Part shown: piece by piece, positions 53,948 through 62,830 of the stretch
Position numbering within the stretch: the stretch's first letter is position 1
Layout of the letters: the number at the start of each line of letters is the position of its first letter
DNA from: Saprospiraceae bacterium
Lineage (GTDB): Bacteria; Bacteroidota; Bacteroidia; Chitinophagales; Saprospiraceae
Assembly: GCA_028279185.1 (NCBI GenBank)
Contig: JANQSS010000104.1
Location: forward strand, 1-64,000
Length of the DNA stretch: 64,000 nt
Reading direction: 5' to 3'
The notes under the pieces: model-generated
Seen by the model: only the letters and a program-made list of their open reading frames with translations
Databases searched by the model: none
Told to the model about the DNA's origin: nothing
Made by a program: the position numbers and the translations under genes

Positions 53948-55531
53948 ATGGACATCATTCAACGTGATATGTCATTGACCGGCCAGCCCCCGGTTAACTT
54001 ATCCGTAATTCAAAAGTTGGCCACTGTACTCGGAATTTCGGGCTTGGGTATACTCACGCTAGCGGCTTTTCAAAATAATGTTGCCAGTAGCAAACCGCTC
54101 TTTATTTTCGCACTGCTTGCTATCTTTATCGGAATATTAATATTTTCATACGATACTTATAGAAACAAGCTTCCAGGGATTAAAAATGACGGCGTATGGC
54201 TACATTCCCTAACCAATCGTGGATTATGGGGATGGATTGCCGGCATTATTTTGACCGGTTTTTATGTTGTGCTGTATTTCTATCCGTCCTACTTGGGGTT
54301 AAATAATGATGGTAGTAATACTGGCCTAATCGCATTTTTTGATCCTCTGAGTATAGCGCTAAGCGGAAATCCGGCCAGTCAGTGGTTTGTGTATGGAACA
54401 CTTTATACTATTGCTATTCTTGCGTTTGGAATCAAATTTATCTGGAAGTATCGACACAATCGATATGAAAAACTGCGTACGCTTAGTGTCATGTTTTTTC
54501 AGACGGCTTTTGCCTTCATTATACCAGAATTAATGGCTCGATTAAACAGTGATTCTTTTTCGCTTCCCTATTATGATTTGAAAAATATTTGGCCACTCAA
54601 TTATTATAACTTTGAGCAATACCGCATTGATGGTTTTATTTCTGCTGGTGACGTGGGGCTGGCGCTTTTATTTTTTGGTCTAATTTCAATTTTTATTGTC
54701 ACACCCATTCTCACGTACAAGTATGGTAAACGTTGGTACTGCAGCTGGGTTTGTGGTTGTGGAGGATTGGCGGAGACAGCTGGTGATGCTTTTCGACAAT
54801 TATCTGATAAATCGCTTTTTGCCTGGCGTGTTGAACGCTATGTTATTTATAGCGTTCTTGTATTTGTTATAGTCATGACTGCGGCTGTCGTTAGTTCATA
54901 CTTGGGAGCAGACACATCAAAGTACTGGTTGACGAAGGATGTGTTTTTATTAGGGGTGGCTTTATTACTTACTTTAATTTTTGCACTCATTTTTTACTTT
55001 AAACGGGAAGCTTTGACAAAGGATGCAAAATTTGGCGCCATTGGATATCTAGTCATCATTTTGACTTTAATAGGATTGCATTATAGTTCAGGAAAGTCAC
55101 TTTTTATTTTCGAGGCAGAATCGCTTCGTTCGACGTATGGATTCTTAATCGGTTCCATATTTAGCGGGGTCATTGGTACAGGATTTTACCCTGTTTTTGG
55201 AAACCGTGTTTGGTGTCGGATGGGTTGCCCCATGGCGGCCATACTTGGTATTCAACAAAAGTTATTCAGTCAATTCCGGATTACCTCAAACGGGAGTCAA
55301 TGTATTTCATGTGGTAATTGCTCGACCTATTGCGAAATGGGGATTGACGTCCGATGGTATGCGCAGCGAGGTCAGGATATAGTAAGGGCTTCGTGCGTTG
55401 GCTGTGGTATATGTTCTGCTGTTTGTCCACGAGGTGTGTTGCGATTAGAGAATGCATCGGATGTAAACACCCGCGCAACTGTTCAACGCGCATTGCATAT
55501 AGATGAATCGGGCGTTCGGGTTATTGGGTAA
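53948..55531 (+). CDS. Membrane-bound 4Fe-4S electron-transfer protein (NapH/NosR-like)
   Basis: A 527-residue protein with about eight or nine membrane helices and Fe-S binding loops. Cytoplasmic-side Cys motifs typical of NapH/NosR/RdxA are seen in WYCSWVCGCGG and WCRMGCPMA. The C-terminus has two ferredoxin-type 4Fe-4S sites: CISCGNCSTYC and CVGCGICSAVC, each followed by a further Cys/Pro. It probably moves electrons between the quinone pool or a soluble donor (the upstream flavoprotein) and an unknown acceptor. No reductase such as nap or nos is nearby. Confidence 0.88.
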   Translation: MDIIQRDMSLTGQPPVNLSVIQKLATVLGISGLGILTLAAFQNNVASSKPLFIFALLAIFIGILIFSYDTYRNKLPGIKNDGVWLHSLTNRGLWGWIAGIILTGFYVVLYFYPSYLGLNNDGSNTGLIAFFDPLSIALSGNPASQWFVYGTLYTIAILAFGIKFIWKYRHNRYEKLRTLSVMFFQTAFAFIIPELMARLNSDSFSLPYYDLKNIWPLNYYNFEQYRIDGFISAGDVGLALLFFGLISIFIVTPILTYKYGKRWYCSWVCGCGGLAETAGDAFRQLSDKSLFAWRVERYVIYSVLVFVIVMTAAVVSSYLGADTSKYWLTKDVFLLGVALLLTLIFALIFYFKREALTKDAKFGAIGYLVIILTLIGLHYSSGKSLFIFEAESLRSTYGFLIGSIFSGVIGTGFYPVFGNRVWCRMGCPMAAILGIQQKLFSQFRITSNGSQCISCGNCSTYCEMGIDVRWYAQRGQDIVRASCVGCGICSAVCPRGVLRLENASDVNTRATVQRALHIDESGVRVIG

Positions 55532-55630
55532 TGCTTAAATAAGAAACATTAACCAGATTTCAGAACATGAACTGGTCATGATGATTGAACTTTAGGTTAT
55601 AAAGTTTATTTTGAAGCAGTTGAAAGCAAT

Positions 55631-57013
55631 GTGATCCCTTTAATTCAGAGACTTGTGAAGAATATTTCTTTCTTTTTTTTCTTCTTTGTGCTTCTAGCTA
55701 GTTCTTTCGGGCAAAAAATGCCACAAGAAAAAGTAATTGAAGATGCCAATTTTCTCATTAGTAATATAGAGAAATTCAATCCTGCCTTGTACAGATATAA
55801 TCCTGATTTTATTTTTCAGTCTTCAAAAATAATTTCAAGTATTACTGATAGCCTGACGCTACTTCAATATTTTAGTTTCGTAAGTCAAATTTGTGCATGT
55901 AGCAATGAAGGGCATTTTCAAATTGGAAATTGGAAAGATGTTGTACATCGAGGATTTCTCGATAATTCTTACAGGTATTTACCATTTAAAATGAAAGTGC
56001 TTTCAGGAGAAATAATTGTCCTTGCAAATTTTACGCGAGATAGTGTTTTGAATTCATATGATAAGGTGTTGTCCATTAATGGCATATCAAGTGCCGATAT
56101 CCTGGATGTGCTCTATAAACATGTGCCATCTGACGGTCACATAATGTCGAATTTAGAGCAAAAAGTAAGCACCGGATTTTCATGGATGTATTACTTGTTT
56201 GTTGAGCAACCCAGTATATTTGATATCGAATTTCAATCTTATGGTAGTGATCATGTCCAATCAATATCCGTCCAAGCTTTAACCAGAGCAGAGCAAATTG
56301 AGAATTTGAAAATGAAAGCGGATGAGCGTCGTAAGGGAAGTACTGCGTCGAAAAGTATAAATGAGTTTTATGAATTGAATATAAATGAATCGTATGCTTA
56401 CCTAATGCTGAAGTCATTCAATCATAGATTGGTTGATAGATATAAGTTGAAGCCCAAGAAATTGTACGCTGATATATTTGGCAAATTGAATGATGCTAAT
56501 GTTAAAAAATTGATTATTGATTTACGAAACAATACAGGTGGCAGAAATGTATTTGCTGATGAAATGATTTCGTTTATATTAAAAGGTAATGCGGGCTCCT
56601 ATTTAAAAAGTACAATTTCTTGGAATGGCAAAAGAAAGTCGTATAAATTACCCAAACGGAGTAAACATGTGTACTCGGGAGATATAGTCGTGCTAACAAA
56701 TGGTTCTACTTATTCCGCAGCTGCCTCACTTGCTAGATATTTAAGAGAATACGGTAATGCCTATGTAATTGGGGAAGAAACCGGAAGCCGATATGAGGGT
56801 TATGTTGCAGGTTCTACGGAATTTATATCGCTCCCGAATTCAGCTATACAAATTGGCATACCAAGGTACTTAACCTACTATCCTGACTCGAACAAGCAAT
56901 CTTCAAGAAACAGGGGGTTAATTCCGGATTTAATCGTTCGGCAAAATGTGAACGATTTAAAAGAAAATAATGACAGGGTACTAAACGTGGCTATTGATTT
57001 TGTAAGCCAATAA
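55631..57013 (+). CDS. S41-family peptidase without PDZ domain
   Basis: A 460-residue exported protein starting at GTG. Signal peptide (about 1-27) ends ASSFGQ. A helical N-terminal region precedes the S41 core, with LIIDLRNNTGGRNVF, VLTNGSTYSAAASLARYL (nucleophile Ser) and GEETGSRYEGYVAGST. No PDZ domain is evident. The typical Lys of the Ser-Lys dyad seen in the tail-specific protease is not present at the matching position, as in other non-Tsp S41 proteins. Substrate unknown. Confidence 0.88.
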   Translation: MIPLIQRLVKNISFFFFFFVLLASSFGQKMPQEKVIEDANFLISNIEKFNPALYRYNPDFIFQSSKIISSITDSLTLLQYFSFVSQICACSNEGHFQIGNWKDVVHRGFLDNSYRYLPFKMKVLSGEIIVLANFTRDSVLNSYDKVLSINGISSADILDVLYKHVPSDGHIMSNLEQKVSTGFSWMYYLFVEQPSIFDIEFQSYGSDHVQSISVQALTRAEQIENLKMKADERRKGSTASKSINEFYELNINESYAYLMLKSFNHRLVDRYKLKPKKLYADIFGKLNDANVKKLIIDLRNNTGGRNVFADEMISFILKGNAGSYLKSTISWNGKRKSYKLPKRSKHVYSGDIVVLTNGSTYSAAASLARYLREYGNAYVIGEETGSRYEGYVAGSTEFISLPNSAIQIGIPRYLTYYPDSNKQSSRNRGLIPDLIVRQNVNDLKENNDRVLNVAIDFVSQ

Positions 57014-57247
57014 AGGGTTATTCAAAATGAACATTAGAACCTGTAACCTTAGTTAACATTCAACAAACTAAAGAACAGTTTCAGAAAAGCGACTTGTTAA
57101 GGGTAGTATACCATTGAGCAAAATCTGTTTCTAGCACATCGTTGTTTTGGCCAGAAACGAGTACATACTGAGTCTTCGGAAGTCAAGCTAAACTTTTTTT
57201 GCCTATCTTGCGTTGCTATTTCAAGACATAAGTAGGGTCGAAATGTT

Positions 57248-57267
57248 GTGGTGAGCTTACGCTCCAC
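57248..57267 (+). other. Hairpin in the leader of the small basic protein gene
   Basis: GTGGTGAGC (57248-57256) and GCTCCAC (57261-57267) pair over TTAC, with one bulged T. It lies in the 281-bp gap after the S41 gene and before the 72-residue protein; the rest of that gap shows nothing I can name. Confidence 0.4.
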
Positions 57268-57294
57268 ATTCCAGACCGATAAATTTACCGATAT

Positions 57295-57513
57295 ATGGCA
57301 AAGAAACATTATACCAAGGGGAAAGGCAAGTACTATTTCAGTATTAAGGCAGGCCAGTCAAACATTCTTATACACCGAAACTCTAAGGAAGAAGCAGAGC
57401 ATATATACCTCAACTACAAGAAAGTGGGTAAGAATGTTGAGTGGCTTGGAAAATGGACAGGGAAAAAATACGCGGAGGCTACTGCACCTACAGCTACCTC
57501 TGGCGCAAAGTAA
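57295..57513 (+). CDS. Small Lys-rich protein of unknown function
   Basis: A 72-residue basic protein (MAKKHYTKGKGKYYFSIKAG ...) with a compact beta-rich look (YYFSIKAGQSNILIHRNSKEEAEHIYLNYKKVGKNVEWLGKW) and a short Ala/Thr tail. ATG start at 57295. The sequence resembles small conserved proteins of Bacteroidota, but I cannot name the family. It converges on the FkbM gene. A nucleic-acid-binding role is possible given the charge, but this is a guess. Confidence 0.65.
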   Translation: MAKKHYTKGKGKYYFSIKAGQSNILIHRNSKEEAEHIYLNYKKVGKNVEWLGKWTGKKYAEATAPTATSGAK

Positions 57514-57521
57514 ATTTCGAT

Positions 57522-58361
57522 CTATATAGCTACAAAGTAGAATTCATCTCCATTCTCGAAGTGGTTGATCAGGTTGTCTTCTGTAAGGGGGATATCGTTT
57601 GCCAGGAATGCGTGCAGAGAATAGATTTTGTATCCAAGAGGTGTTAAGAACTGCCACATGTCTCGTGCATGGTGGCCGTAGCTGGCTGCCCCTTTTTCGC
57701 CATGTTCGAATAGAATTATCGGTTTGCTTTGAGTCAAAACACGAAGTCCACCTCGTAATGTCAAGAGTTCAGCCCCCTCCACGTCTATTTTGATGAAATC
57801 GATTTGTGTATTGACCGGAATGCAATCATCAAGTCGCTGAAGTTTAACTTCAATCTCCTCAACGTGTTCAAAGGGTCGATCAAATTCACGCTGTTTAATT
57901 CCTGAGTAAGCAGGGTTGGAAGTGACGTGATGAAATGTCGACGTTCCGGCTTCATCGCTCAGCGCACTATTAAAAAGGGTGACTCGTGGTGCATACTTTT
58001 GTTCTAAACGATCAAACAAATAAGGTAAGGGTTCAAAGGCAAAATGCTGTCCTTTCGGAGCGGTGTCCAGAATGATGTCAAGAATTTCTCCCCTATGCGC
58101 TCCAACGTCAACGCAATTTGATGACGGTTTACAAACGCTGCGTATGATTCGCTCAGACAACTTGTCGACCAACATGCCTTTTGACAAAGGGATTGGACTA
58201 CGTTTGGCGATAGGCTTCAGTATCCTTTTTACGAATGTTGTCAATTTTCGAAAGACGTTCATTTGAGGCCCGAAAGTATTAAATAGATTCAACTTTTTGT
58301 GGCTTATACCCGATACAAGGGGACTTGGAATTCGGCCGATATGTTCTAGGCATCTGACCAT
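57522..58361 (-). CDS. FkbM-family methyltransferase
   Basis: A SAM-dependent methyltransferase, 279 residues from the ATG at 58361. The SAM site CVDVGAHRGEILDI, FEPLPYLFDRLEQ and IDFIKIDVEGAELLTLRGG are characteristic of FkbM proteins, which often O-methylate sugars of glycans or other small molecules. An ATG at 58262 (MNVFRKLTTF, 246 residues) gives a start nearer the domain and may be the true one. It is alone on its strand here, so its target glycan is unknown. Confidence 0.88.
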   Translation of the reverse strand: MVRCLEHIGRIPSPLVSGISHKKLNLFNTFGPQMNVFRKLTTFVKRILKPIAKRSPIPLSKGMLVDKLSERIIRSVCKPSSNCVDVGAHRGEILDIILDTAPKGQHFAFEPLPYLFDRLEQKYAPRVTLFNSALSDEAGTSTFHHVTSNPAYSGIKQREFDRPFEHVEEIEVKLQRLDDCIPVNTQIDFIKIDVEGAELLTLRGGLRVLTQSKPIILFEHGEKGAASYGHHARDMWQFLTPLGYKIYSLHAFLANDIPLTEDNLINHFENGDEFYFVAI

Positions 58362-58399
58362 TCTGACTTCCTTCTTCTTGTATTATCTTAGAGCACAAG

Positions 58400-59395
58400 T
58401 TGGCTAGGAGACAAATCAAAGGACAGTATTGCCTAAACTGCAAGCACTCGCTTGATCAACAGGAAAATTTTTGTTCGCAATGTGGGCAAAAAAATGATGT
58501 GAGAAGATTATCAGTTAAGGAATACATAAAAGAGGCACTTGGAAATTTTTTCTCGTTTGATTCAAAACTTGTCAGGAGTCTAATTCCATTTTTTACACGT
58601 CCTGGACTTTTGTCACGTAGGTTTGTTGATGGTAAACGTGCGGAATACATACCTCCTTTTCGCCTCTATATGTTTTTTAGCGTCGTCTTTTTCCTGATTG
58701 CCGGGTGTATGAAAAATGAAGAAGGAATGGACGATTTTTTACAATATAGTATCAGTGATCATCAATTGACAAATGAAAACCTTGGTCAGTTTATAGATTC
58801 ATTGACGCACGTGGATAAAATACGAATGTCGGAAGATTCTCTGCAGATGAAACCTGGAGAGAAGCGTCCATTCGATGAGAAATTAGTGGTGGTACATGGA
58901 TTGGCAAATCTTGAAAAATCCGCACAGGAAGGACTACGGGATTTGCGAATAGAAAACAACTCATTTAATCGGTTTCGATATCGATTTCTGACTAAATTTG
59001 GTCGAATACGACCAGGTGAATTGGTAAATCAAGCATTTGACAACGGAGCATTACTGATTTTTTTATTTATTCCAATTATGGCGTTAGTACTTAAATTGTT
59101 TTACTTCCGACATAACATATATTTTTCAGAGCACTTAACTTTTCTATTCCAAACGAATGCTTTTCTTTTTTTTCTGGCTTCCGTTACATTGATTTCGTCC
59201 TTATTTACGGATGCGGAAATTCTACCTATCTCACTGGTGGTTTTTGCCCTTTACTTTTTGTTGTCCATGAAACTTTTTTATAAGAACGGTTGGGCTAAAA
59301 CAATGCTAAAATTTTTGGGTATTTCGATGTTGTATATGATGTTTTTTGCCGCCTTTTCGCTATTTTGTTTGGCGGCATTTTATGTAATCATATAG
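58400..59395 (+). CDS. DUF3667 membrane protein with zinc ribbon
   Basis: A 331-residue protein starting at TTG. An N-terminal zinc ribbon has Cys11, Cys14, Cys25 and Cys28 (YCLNCKHSL ... FCSQCGQKN). The DUF3667 region follows (VKEYIKEALGNFFSFD, FFTRPGLLSRRFVDGKRAEYIPPFRLYMFFS) and four to five membrane helices, one near 95-105 and the rest at about 215-331. The function of DUF3667 is unknown. It lies 141 bases before feoA. Confidence 0.88.
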   Translation: MARRQIKGQYCLNCKHSLDQQENFCSQCGQKNDVRRLSVKEYIKEALGNFFSFDSKLVRSLIPFFTRPGLLSRRFVDGKRAEYIPPFRLYMFFSVVFFLIAGCMKNEEGMDDFLQYSISDHQLTNENLGQFIDSLTHVDKIRMSEDSLQMKPGEKRPFDEKLVVVHGLANLEKSAQEGLRDLRIENNSFNRFRYRFLTKFGRIRPGELVNQAFDNGALLIFLFIPIMALVLKLFYFRHNIYFSEHLTFLFQTNAFLFFLASVTLISSLFTDAEILPISLVVFALYFLLSMKLFYKNGWAKTMLKFLGISMLYMMFFAAFSLFCLAAFYVII

Positions 59396-59508
59396 GACAC
59401 TGGGTGTTTTTATGATGCATGTCGATGTACGCAAAATGTCATTTGTTATTTTCATCTTTTATGCGAAGAAATTCAACTCGATGTTTCGAAATTTTTCTAT
59501 TTTCGTAC

Positions 59509-59525
59509 TTTAGAATTTGTCTAAA
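59509..59525 (+). promoter_or_regulatory. DtxR/MntR-like operator palindrome upstream of feoAB
   Basis: TTTAGA-ATTTG-TCTAAA is a perfect inverted repeat with 6-bp arms, ending 10 bases before the feoA ATG at 59536. The form resembles DtxR/IdeR/MntR-family boxes that repress iron or manganese uptake genes. It overlaps possible -7 sequences (TACTTTAG and TAGAATTTG), so a metal-bound repressor could block polymerase. Confidence 0.6.
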
Positions 59526-59535
59526 TACGATTTTT

Positions 59536-59766
59536 ATGATGCCTGGAAAATACTATAAAGTGAAAAGGATCGCCGATAACACCATGAGCGTTAAGTTGGT
59601 ATGCATGGGTATCATTCCGGGCAAGGTCATTAGCCTTATTCGACGTGCCCCATTCGGTGGAGCTTTTTACATTAGTTGTGATGATAAACGACTTGGTATC
59701 GCAGCATCAGAATTACAACGGATTGAATTGGAGGAGGTTACAGTTGAACAAAAAGCTGCTATTTGA
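59536..59766 (+). CDS. feoA: FeoA ferrous iron transport accessory protein
   Basis: A 76-residue SH3-like protein, starting at the ATG at 59536 (a second ATG at 59539 is possible; the longer in-frame reading from 59419 adds an unlikely N-terminus). It contains YYKVKRIADNTMSVKLVCMGIIPGKVISLIRRAPFGG-like FeoA features (MGIIPG and GGAFYI). FeoA binds FeoB and modulates Fe(II) uptake. Its stop overlaps the feoB start (TTGA). Confidence 0.9.
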   Translation: MMPGKYYKVKRIADNTMSVKLVCMGIIPGKVISLIRRAPFGGAFYISCDDKRLGIAASELQRIELEEVTVEQKAAI

Positions 59767-61853
59767 AACGTGTAGGGCTTGCCGGAAATCCGAATAGTGG
59801 GAAGACAACTCTATTCAATTCGCTAACGGGATTATTACAAAAAACCGGTAACTATCCTGGTGTAACAACGGAAGTACACACGGCCGAAACATCAATACCT
59901 GACGGACAGCATGTAAGACTTTATGATTTACCAGGTGCATATAGTCTTTACCCTAATACCTCAGACGAGTTTGAATTGGTAAAACTACTGTTATCGAATC
60001 AGCCGGAGGGAAATCTTGACTTAATCGTTTATGTCGCGGACATAACTGAATTAGACAAACAACTATTGCTTTTAACTCAGCTGCTTGACCTTGGATTGCC
60101 ATGTGTCATGCTCCTAACTATGGTAGACAAACTTGATGAGCAAGAAGCGAATGCCATTCAAAGAAGGTTGTCGGAATATTTTACAATTCCCATCCTTTTG
60201 CACAGGAGTGACAAAAAATCCTTAATAAAAAAGACGAAAGAATGGATAGGGCATCAGCTTTCAGTTTCGCCGACTTCTTCTAAGCCTCATTTTACAATTT
60301 CAGAGGACGGAATGGCCATTTTGGCTGAAGTTAACTATTTAAATTCTGAGGATAACATATATTATCGTTGGTTGCAGTTGCATCATGAAGGTAAAAATGG
60401 AATACCTTCTCGAATAAATGAAGTACCTGTTGCTTTCACACAGAAACAGACTAAATTCCAGATCGCAGAAACAATGAGTCGGTACGAGTCATTGCAACTA
60501 CTGGAACAGAATATTAAAAAAATATTACAAAAGCCTACGCAATCCCGATCTGATTCTATCGACAAGGTCGTGACACACCCTTTTTTTGGGGGCGTGATTT
60601 TTTTGATACTGCTCTTTTTTATTTTTCAGGCAATCTATGCATGGGCGGAATTCCCGATGAATTTTATCGACTCGTCAGTAGGCCTTATTGGAGAGGGATT
60701 ACGACGTATATTGGGTCAAAACATGTTCGCGGATTTCATAGTTGATGGACTATTGGCTGGCTTGGGTGGAATTATCATATTTATTCCGCAAATCGCTATT
60801 CTTTTTTTTCTATTAGGAATCATGGAGGAATCCGGTTATATGGCTAGAGCCGTATATATGTTTGACCATGTAATGCGGCGATTTGGCCTATCAGGTCGAA
60901 GTATGGTTTCACTTATGTCTGCGGGTGCGTGCGCCATACCTGCAGTCATGTCCGCCCGTGCAATACAAAATAATAAGGAGCGGTTGATTACGATATTAGT
61001 AGCACCATTCATAAGTTGTTCCGCCCGAATTCCAGTATATACTATTTTAATTGGTTTAGCTGTTCCGGCTACAACTGTTCTAGGCTTATTTAATTTAAAA
61101 GGCTTGGTATTCACAGCACTTTATGTTGCCAGCATCTTCGCCGCCCTTTTTTTCGGATTTGTACTAAAATTTTTCTTCAAACGTAATCGATCTTCTGAAT
61201 TACTTATTGAATTACCGCATTACAAGATTCCCAACCTTAGAAATGTTGGGGTACAGATGTGGAATAAAACGAAGGCTTTTGTAGTTGAAGCCGGAAAAAT
61301 AATATTGCTAATATCGATGGCCCTCTGGTTTTTGGGATCATATGGCCCTGGCGATCGCATGATCGAGGCAGAAAATAGAACGCGTATGGAGGCAGTTCAA
61401 AATGAAATGACTCAATCCCAAATAGATGCAGCGGTTGCTTCAAGTCGCCTCGAGGCATCATATGCTGGTGCGATAGGAAAATGGATGGAACCTATAATTG
61501 AACCGTTGGGTTATGATTGGAAAATTGGCATAGCTTTACTTGCATCTTTTGCTGCCCGGGAAGTATTTGTTGGAACTATGGCGACTATTTATAGCATGGA
61601 AAATCAAGAAGATGAACTAGGCTTACAGGCACGATTGGCTGGTGAAGTCAACCCAAAAACAGGAGTAAAAGTTTTCAACTTTGCCACATCAATATCATTG
61701 CTTGTCTTTTTTCTGCTTGCCATGCAATGCATGAGTACACTAGCTATAGTTAAGCGAGAAACCAATTCATGGAAATGGCCTTTAGTACAATTTGTAGGTA
61801 TGACCATTCTTGCATATACAAGTGCCTACTTTACATACCAATGGCTTAGTTGA
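59763..61853 (+). CDS. feoB: FeoB ferrous iron transporter
   Basis: A 696-residue inner-membrane protein that imports Fe(II) with a cytoplasmic G domain. The G1 motif GLAGNPNSGKTTLFNSLTG is at the N-terminus (TTG start), G2 is NYPGVTTEV, G3 DLPGAYSLYP, and the G4 region MVDKLDE. The membrane part starts near 275 with FFGGVIFLILLFF and has gate motifs MEESGYMARAVYMFDHVMRRFGLSGRS-like text and PFISCSARIPVY. It overlaps feoA by 4 bases (TTGA) and a second TTGA lies at its own stop. Confidence 0.96.
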   Translation: MKRVGLAGNPNSGKTTLFNSLTGLLQKTGNYPGVTTEVHTAETSIPDGQHVRLYDLPGAYSLYPNTSDEFELVKLLLSNQPEGNLDLIVYVADITELDKQLLLLTQLLDLGLPCVMLLTMVDKLDEQEANAIQRRLSEYFTIPILLHRSDKKSLIKKTKEWIGHQLSVSPTSSKPHFTISEDGMAILAEVNYLNSEDNIYYRWLQLHHEGKNGIPSRINEVPVAFTQKQTKFQIAETMSRYESLQLLEQNIKKILQKPTQSRSDSIDKVVTHPFFGGVIFLILLFFIFQAIYAWAEFPMNFIDSSVGLIGEGLRRILGQNMFADFIVDGLLAGLGGIIIFIPQIAILFFLLGIMEESGYMARAVYMFDHVMRRFGLSGRSMVSLMSAGACAIPAVMSARAIQNNKERLITILVAPFISCSARIPVYTILIGLAVPATTVLGLFNLKGLVFTALYVASIFAALFFGFVLKFFFKRNRSSELLIELPHYKIPNLRNVGVQMWNKTKAFVVEAGKIILLISMALWFLGSYGPGDRMIEAENRTRMEAVQNEMTQSQIDAAVASSRLEASYAGAIGKWMEPIIEPLGYDWKIGIALLASFAAREVFVGTMATIYSMENQEDELGLQARLAGEVNPKTGVKVFNFATSISLLVFFLLAMQCMSTLAIVKRETNSWKWPLVQFVGMTILAYTSAYFTYQWLS

Positions 61854-61855
61854 GA

Positions 61856-62830
61856 ATGAATAGAAGACCAAGCTATGTGGAGCAAATGAATCAATTCGGG
61901 CGCAATGGCACCCCATTTTTAGCTGTAATTCCTTTTGACAAAAGAAATGGACAAGTATGGAAATGTGAAGAATGTGAAAATGAAGATATATTTTTCACTA
62001 TTGACGATTCGATGGATACATACAATACCGCACATGTAGAAAAACCATCATTTCGTATTTCGCCGCCTTCCTTCGAGTTGTATGAACGTCAATTTAATCA
62101 CGTTTTGCATGAAATTCATCATGGCAATACATACTTATTAAATCTCTGCTCGAGTACACGAATAAATGAAGATATTGAATTAAAAGAAATATATAATAAT
62201 GTTCGAGCTAAGTACCGTTTGTACTTTAAGAATAAATTTGTCGTTTTTTCACCGGAGAGTTTTGTTAAAATTGCAGAAAATACATTGACCACGTTCCCGA
62301 TGAAAGGAACGATCGATGCCACTCTCCAAAACGCGGCTGAAACTCTTCTGGCGGATGAGAAGGAAAGGGCAGAACATTATACAATTGTTGATTTATTGCG
62401 AAATGATGTCGGAATTGTTTGTGATCGCGTTGAGGTAAAACGGTTTAGATACTTGGAAAAAATAGAAACATCCAACGGTCCAATCTTGCAAATGAGTTCT
62501 GAAATTGCGGGAATAATATCGACCAAATACAGAAAGGCTCTAGGGGACTTATTTTATGCCTTGCTTCCTGCAGGTTCAATTACTGGGGCTCCAAAACAAA
62601 AAACGATCGAAATTATTAATCGGATCGAGCAATATGATCGCGGATATTATACCGGTATTATGGTGTATTTTGATGGCAAAAATGTGGACTCAAGCGTACT
62701 TATCCGGTTCATCGAAAAGCATGCAGATGGTAATTTTTATTATCGGAGTGGGGGAGGAATAACATTTCGCAGCGATGTAAAAAAGGAATATGACGAACTC
62801 ATTAAAAAAGTCTATTTACCCATTTTTTGA
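61856..62830 (+). CDS. pabB: Aminodeoxychorismate synthase component I
   Basis: A chorismate-binding enzyme of about 324 residues that makes 4-amino-4-deoxychorismate for folate. I chose the ATG at 61856; a TTG at 61850 overlaps the feoB stop and is also possible. Diagnostic motifs are ERAEHYTIVDLLRNDVGIVC, GSITGAPKQKTIEIINRIE, RGYYTGIMVYF and GGGITFRSDVKKEYDE. It lacks the long N-terminal part of E. coli PabB, the short form common in Bacteroidota. The following pabC-like gene overlaps it by 41 bases. Confidence 0.93.
   Translation: MNRRPSYVEQMNQFGRNGTPFLAVIPFDKRNGQVWKCEECENEDIFFTIDDSMDTYNTAHVEKPSFRISPPSFELYERQFNHVLHEIHHGNTYLLNLCSSTRINEDIELKEIYNNVRAKYRLYFKNKFVVFSPESFVKIAENTLTTFPMKGTIDATLQNAAETLLADEKERAEHYTIVDLLRNDVGIVCDRVEVKRFRYLEKIETSNGPILQMSSEIAGIISTKYRKALGDLFYALLPAGSITGAPKQKTIEIINRIEQYDRGYYTGIMVYFDGKNVDSSVLIRFIEKHADGNFYYRSGGGITFRSDVKKEYDELIKKVYLPIF

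Noticed and set aside
59419..59535. N-terminal extension of FeoA
   Set aside because: It contains the operator palindrome and non-FeoA residues; the ATG at 59536 gives the normal 76-residue length.
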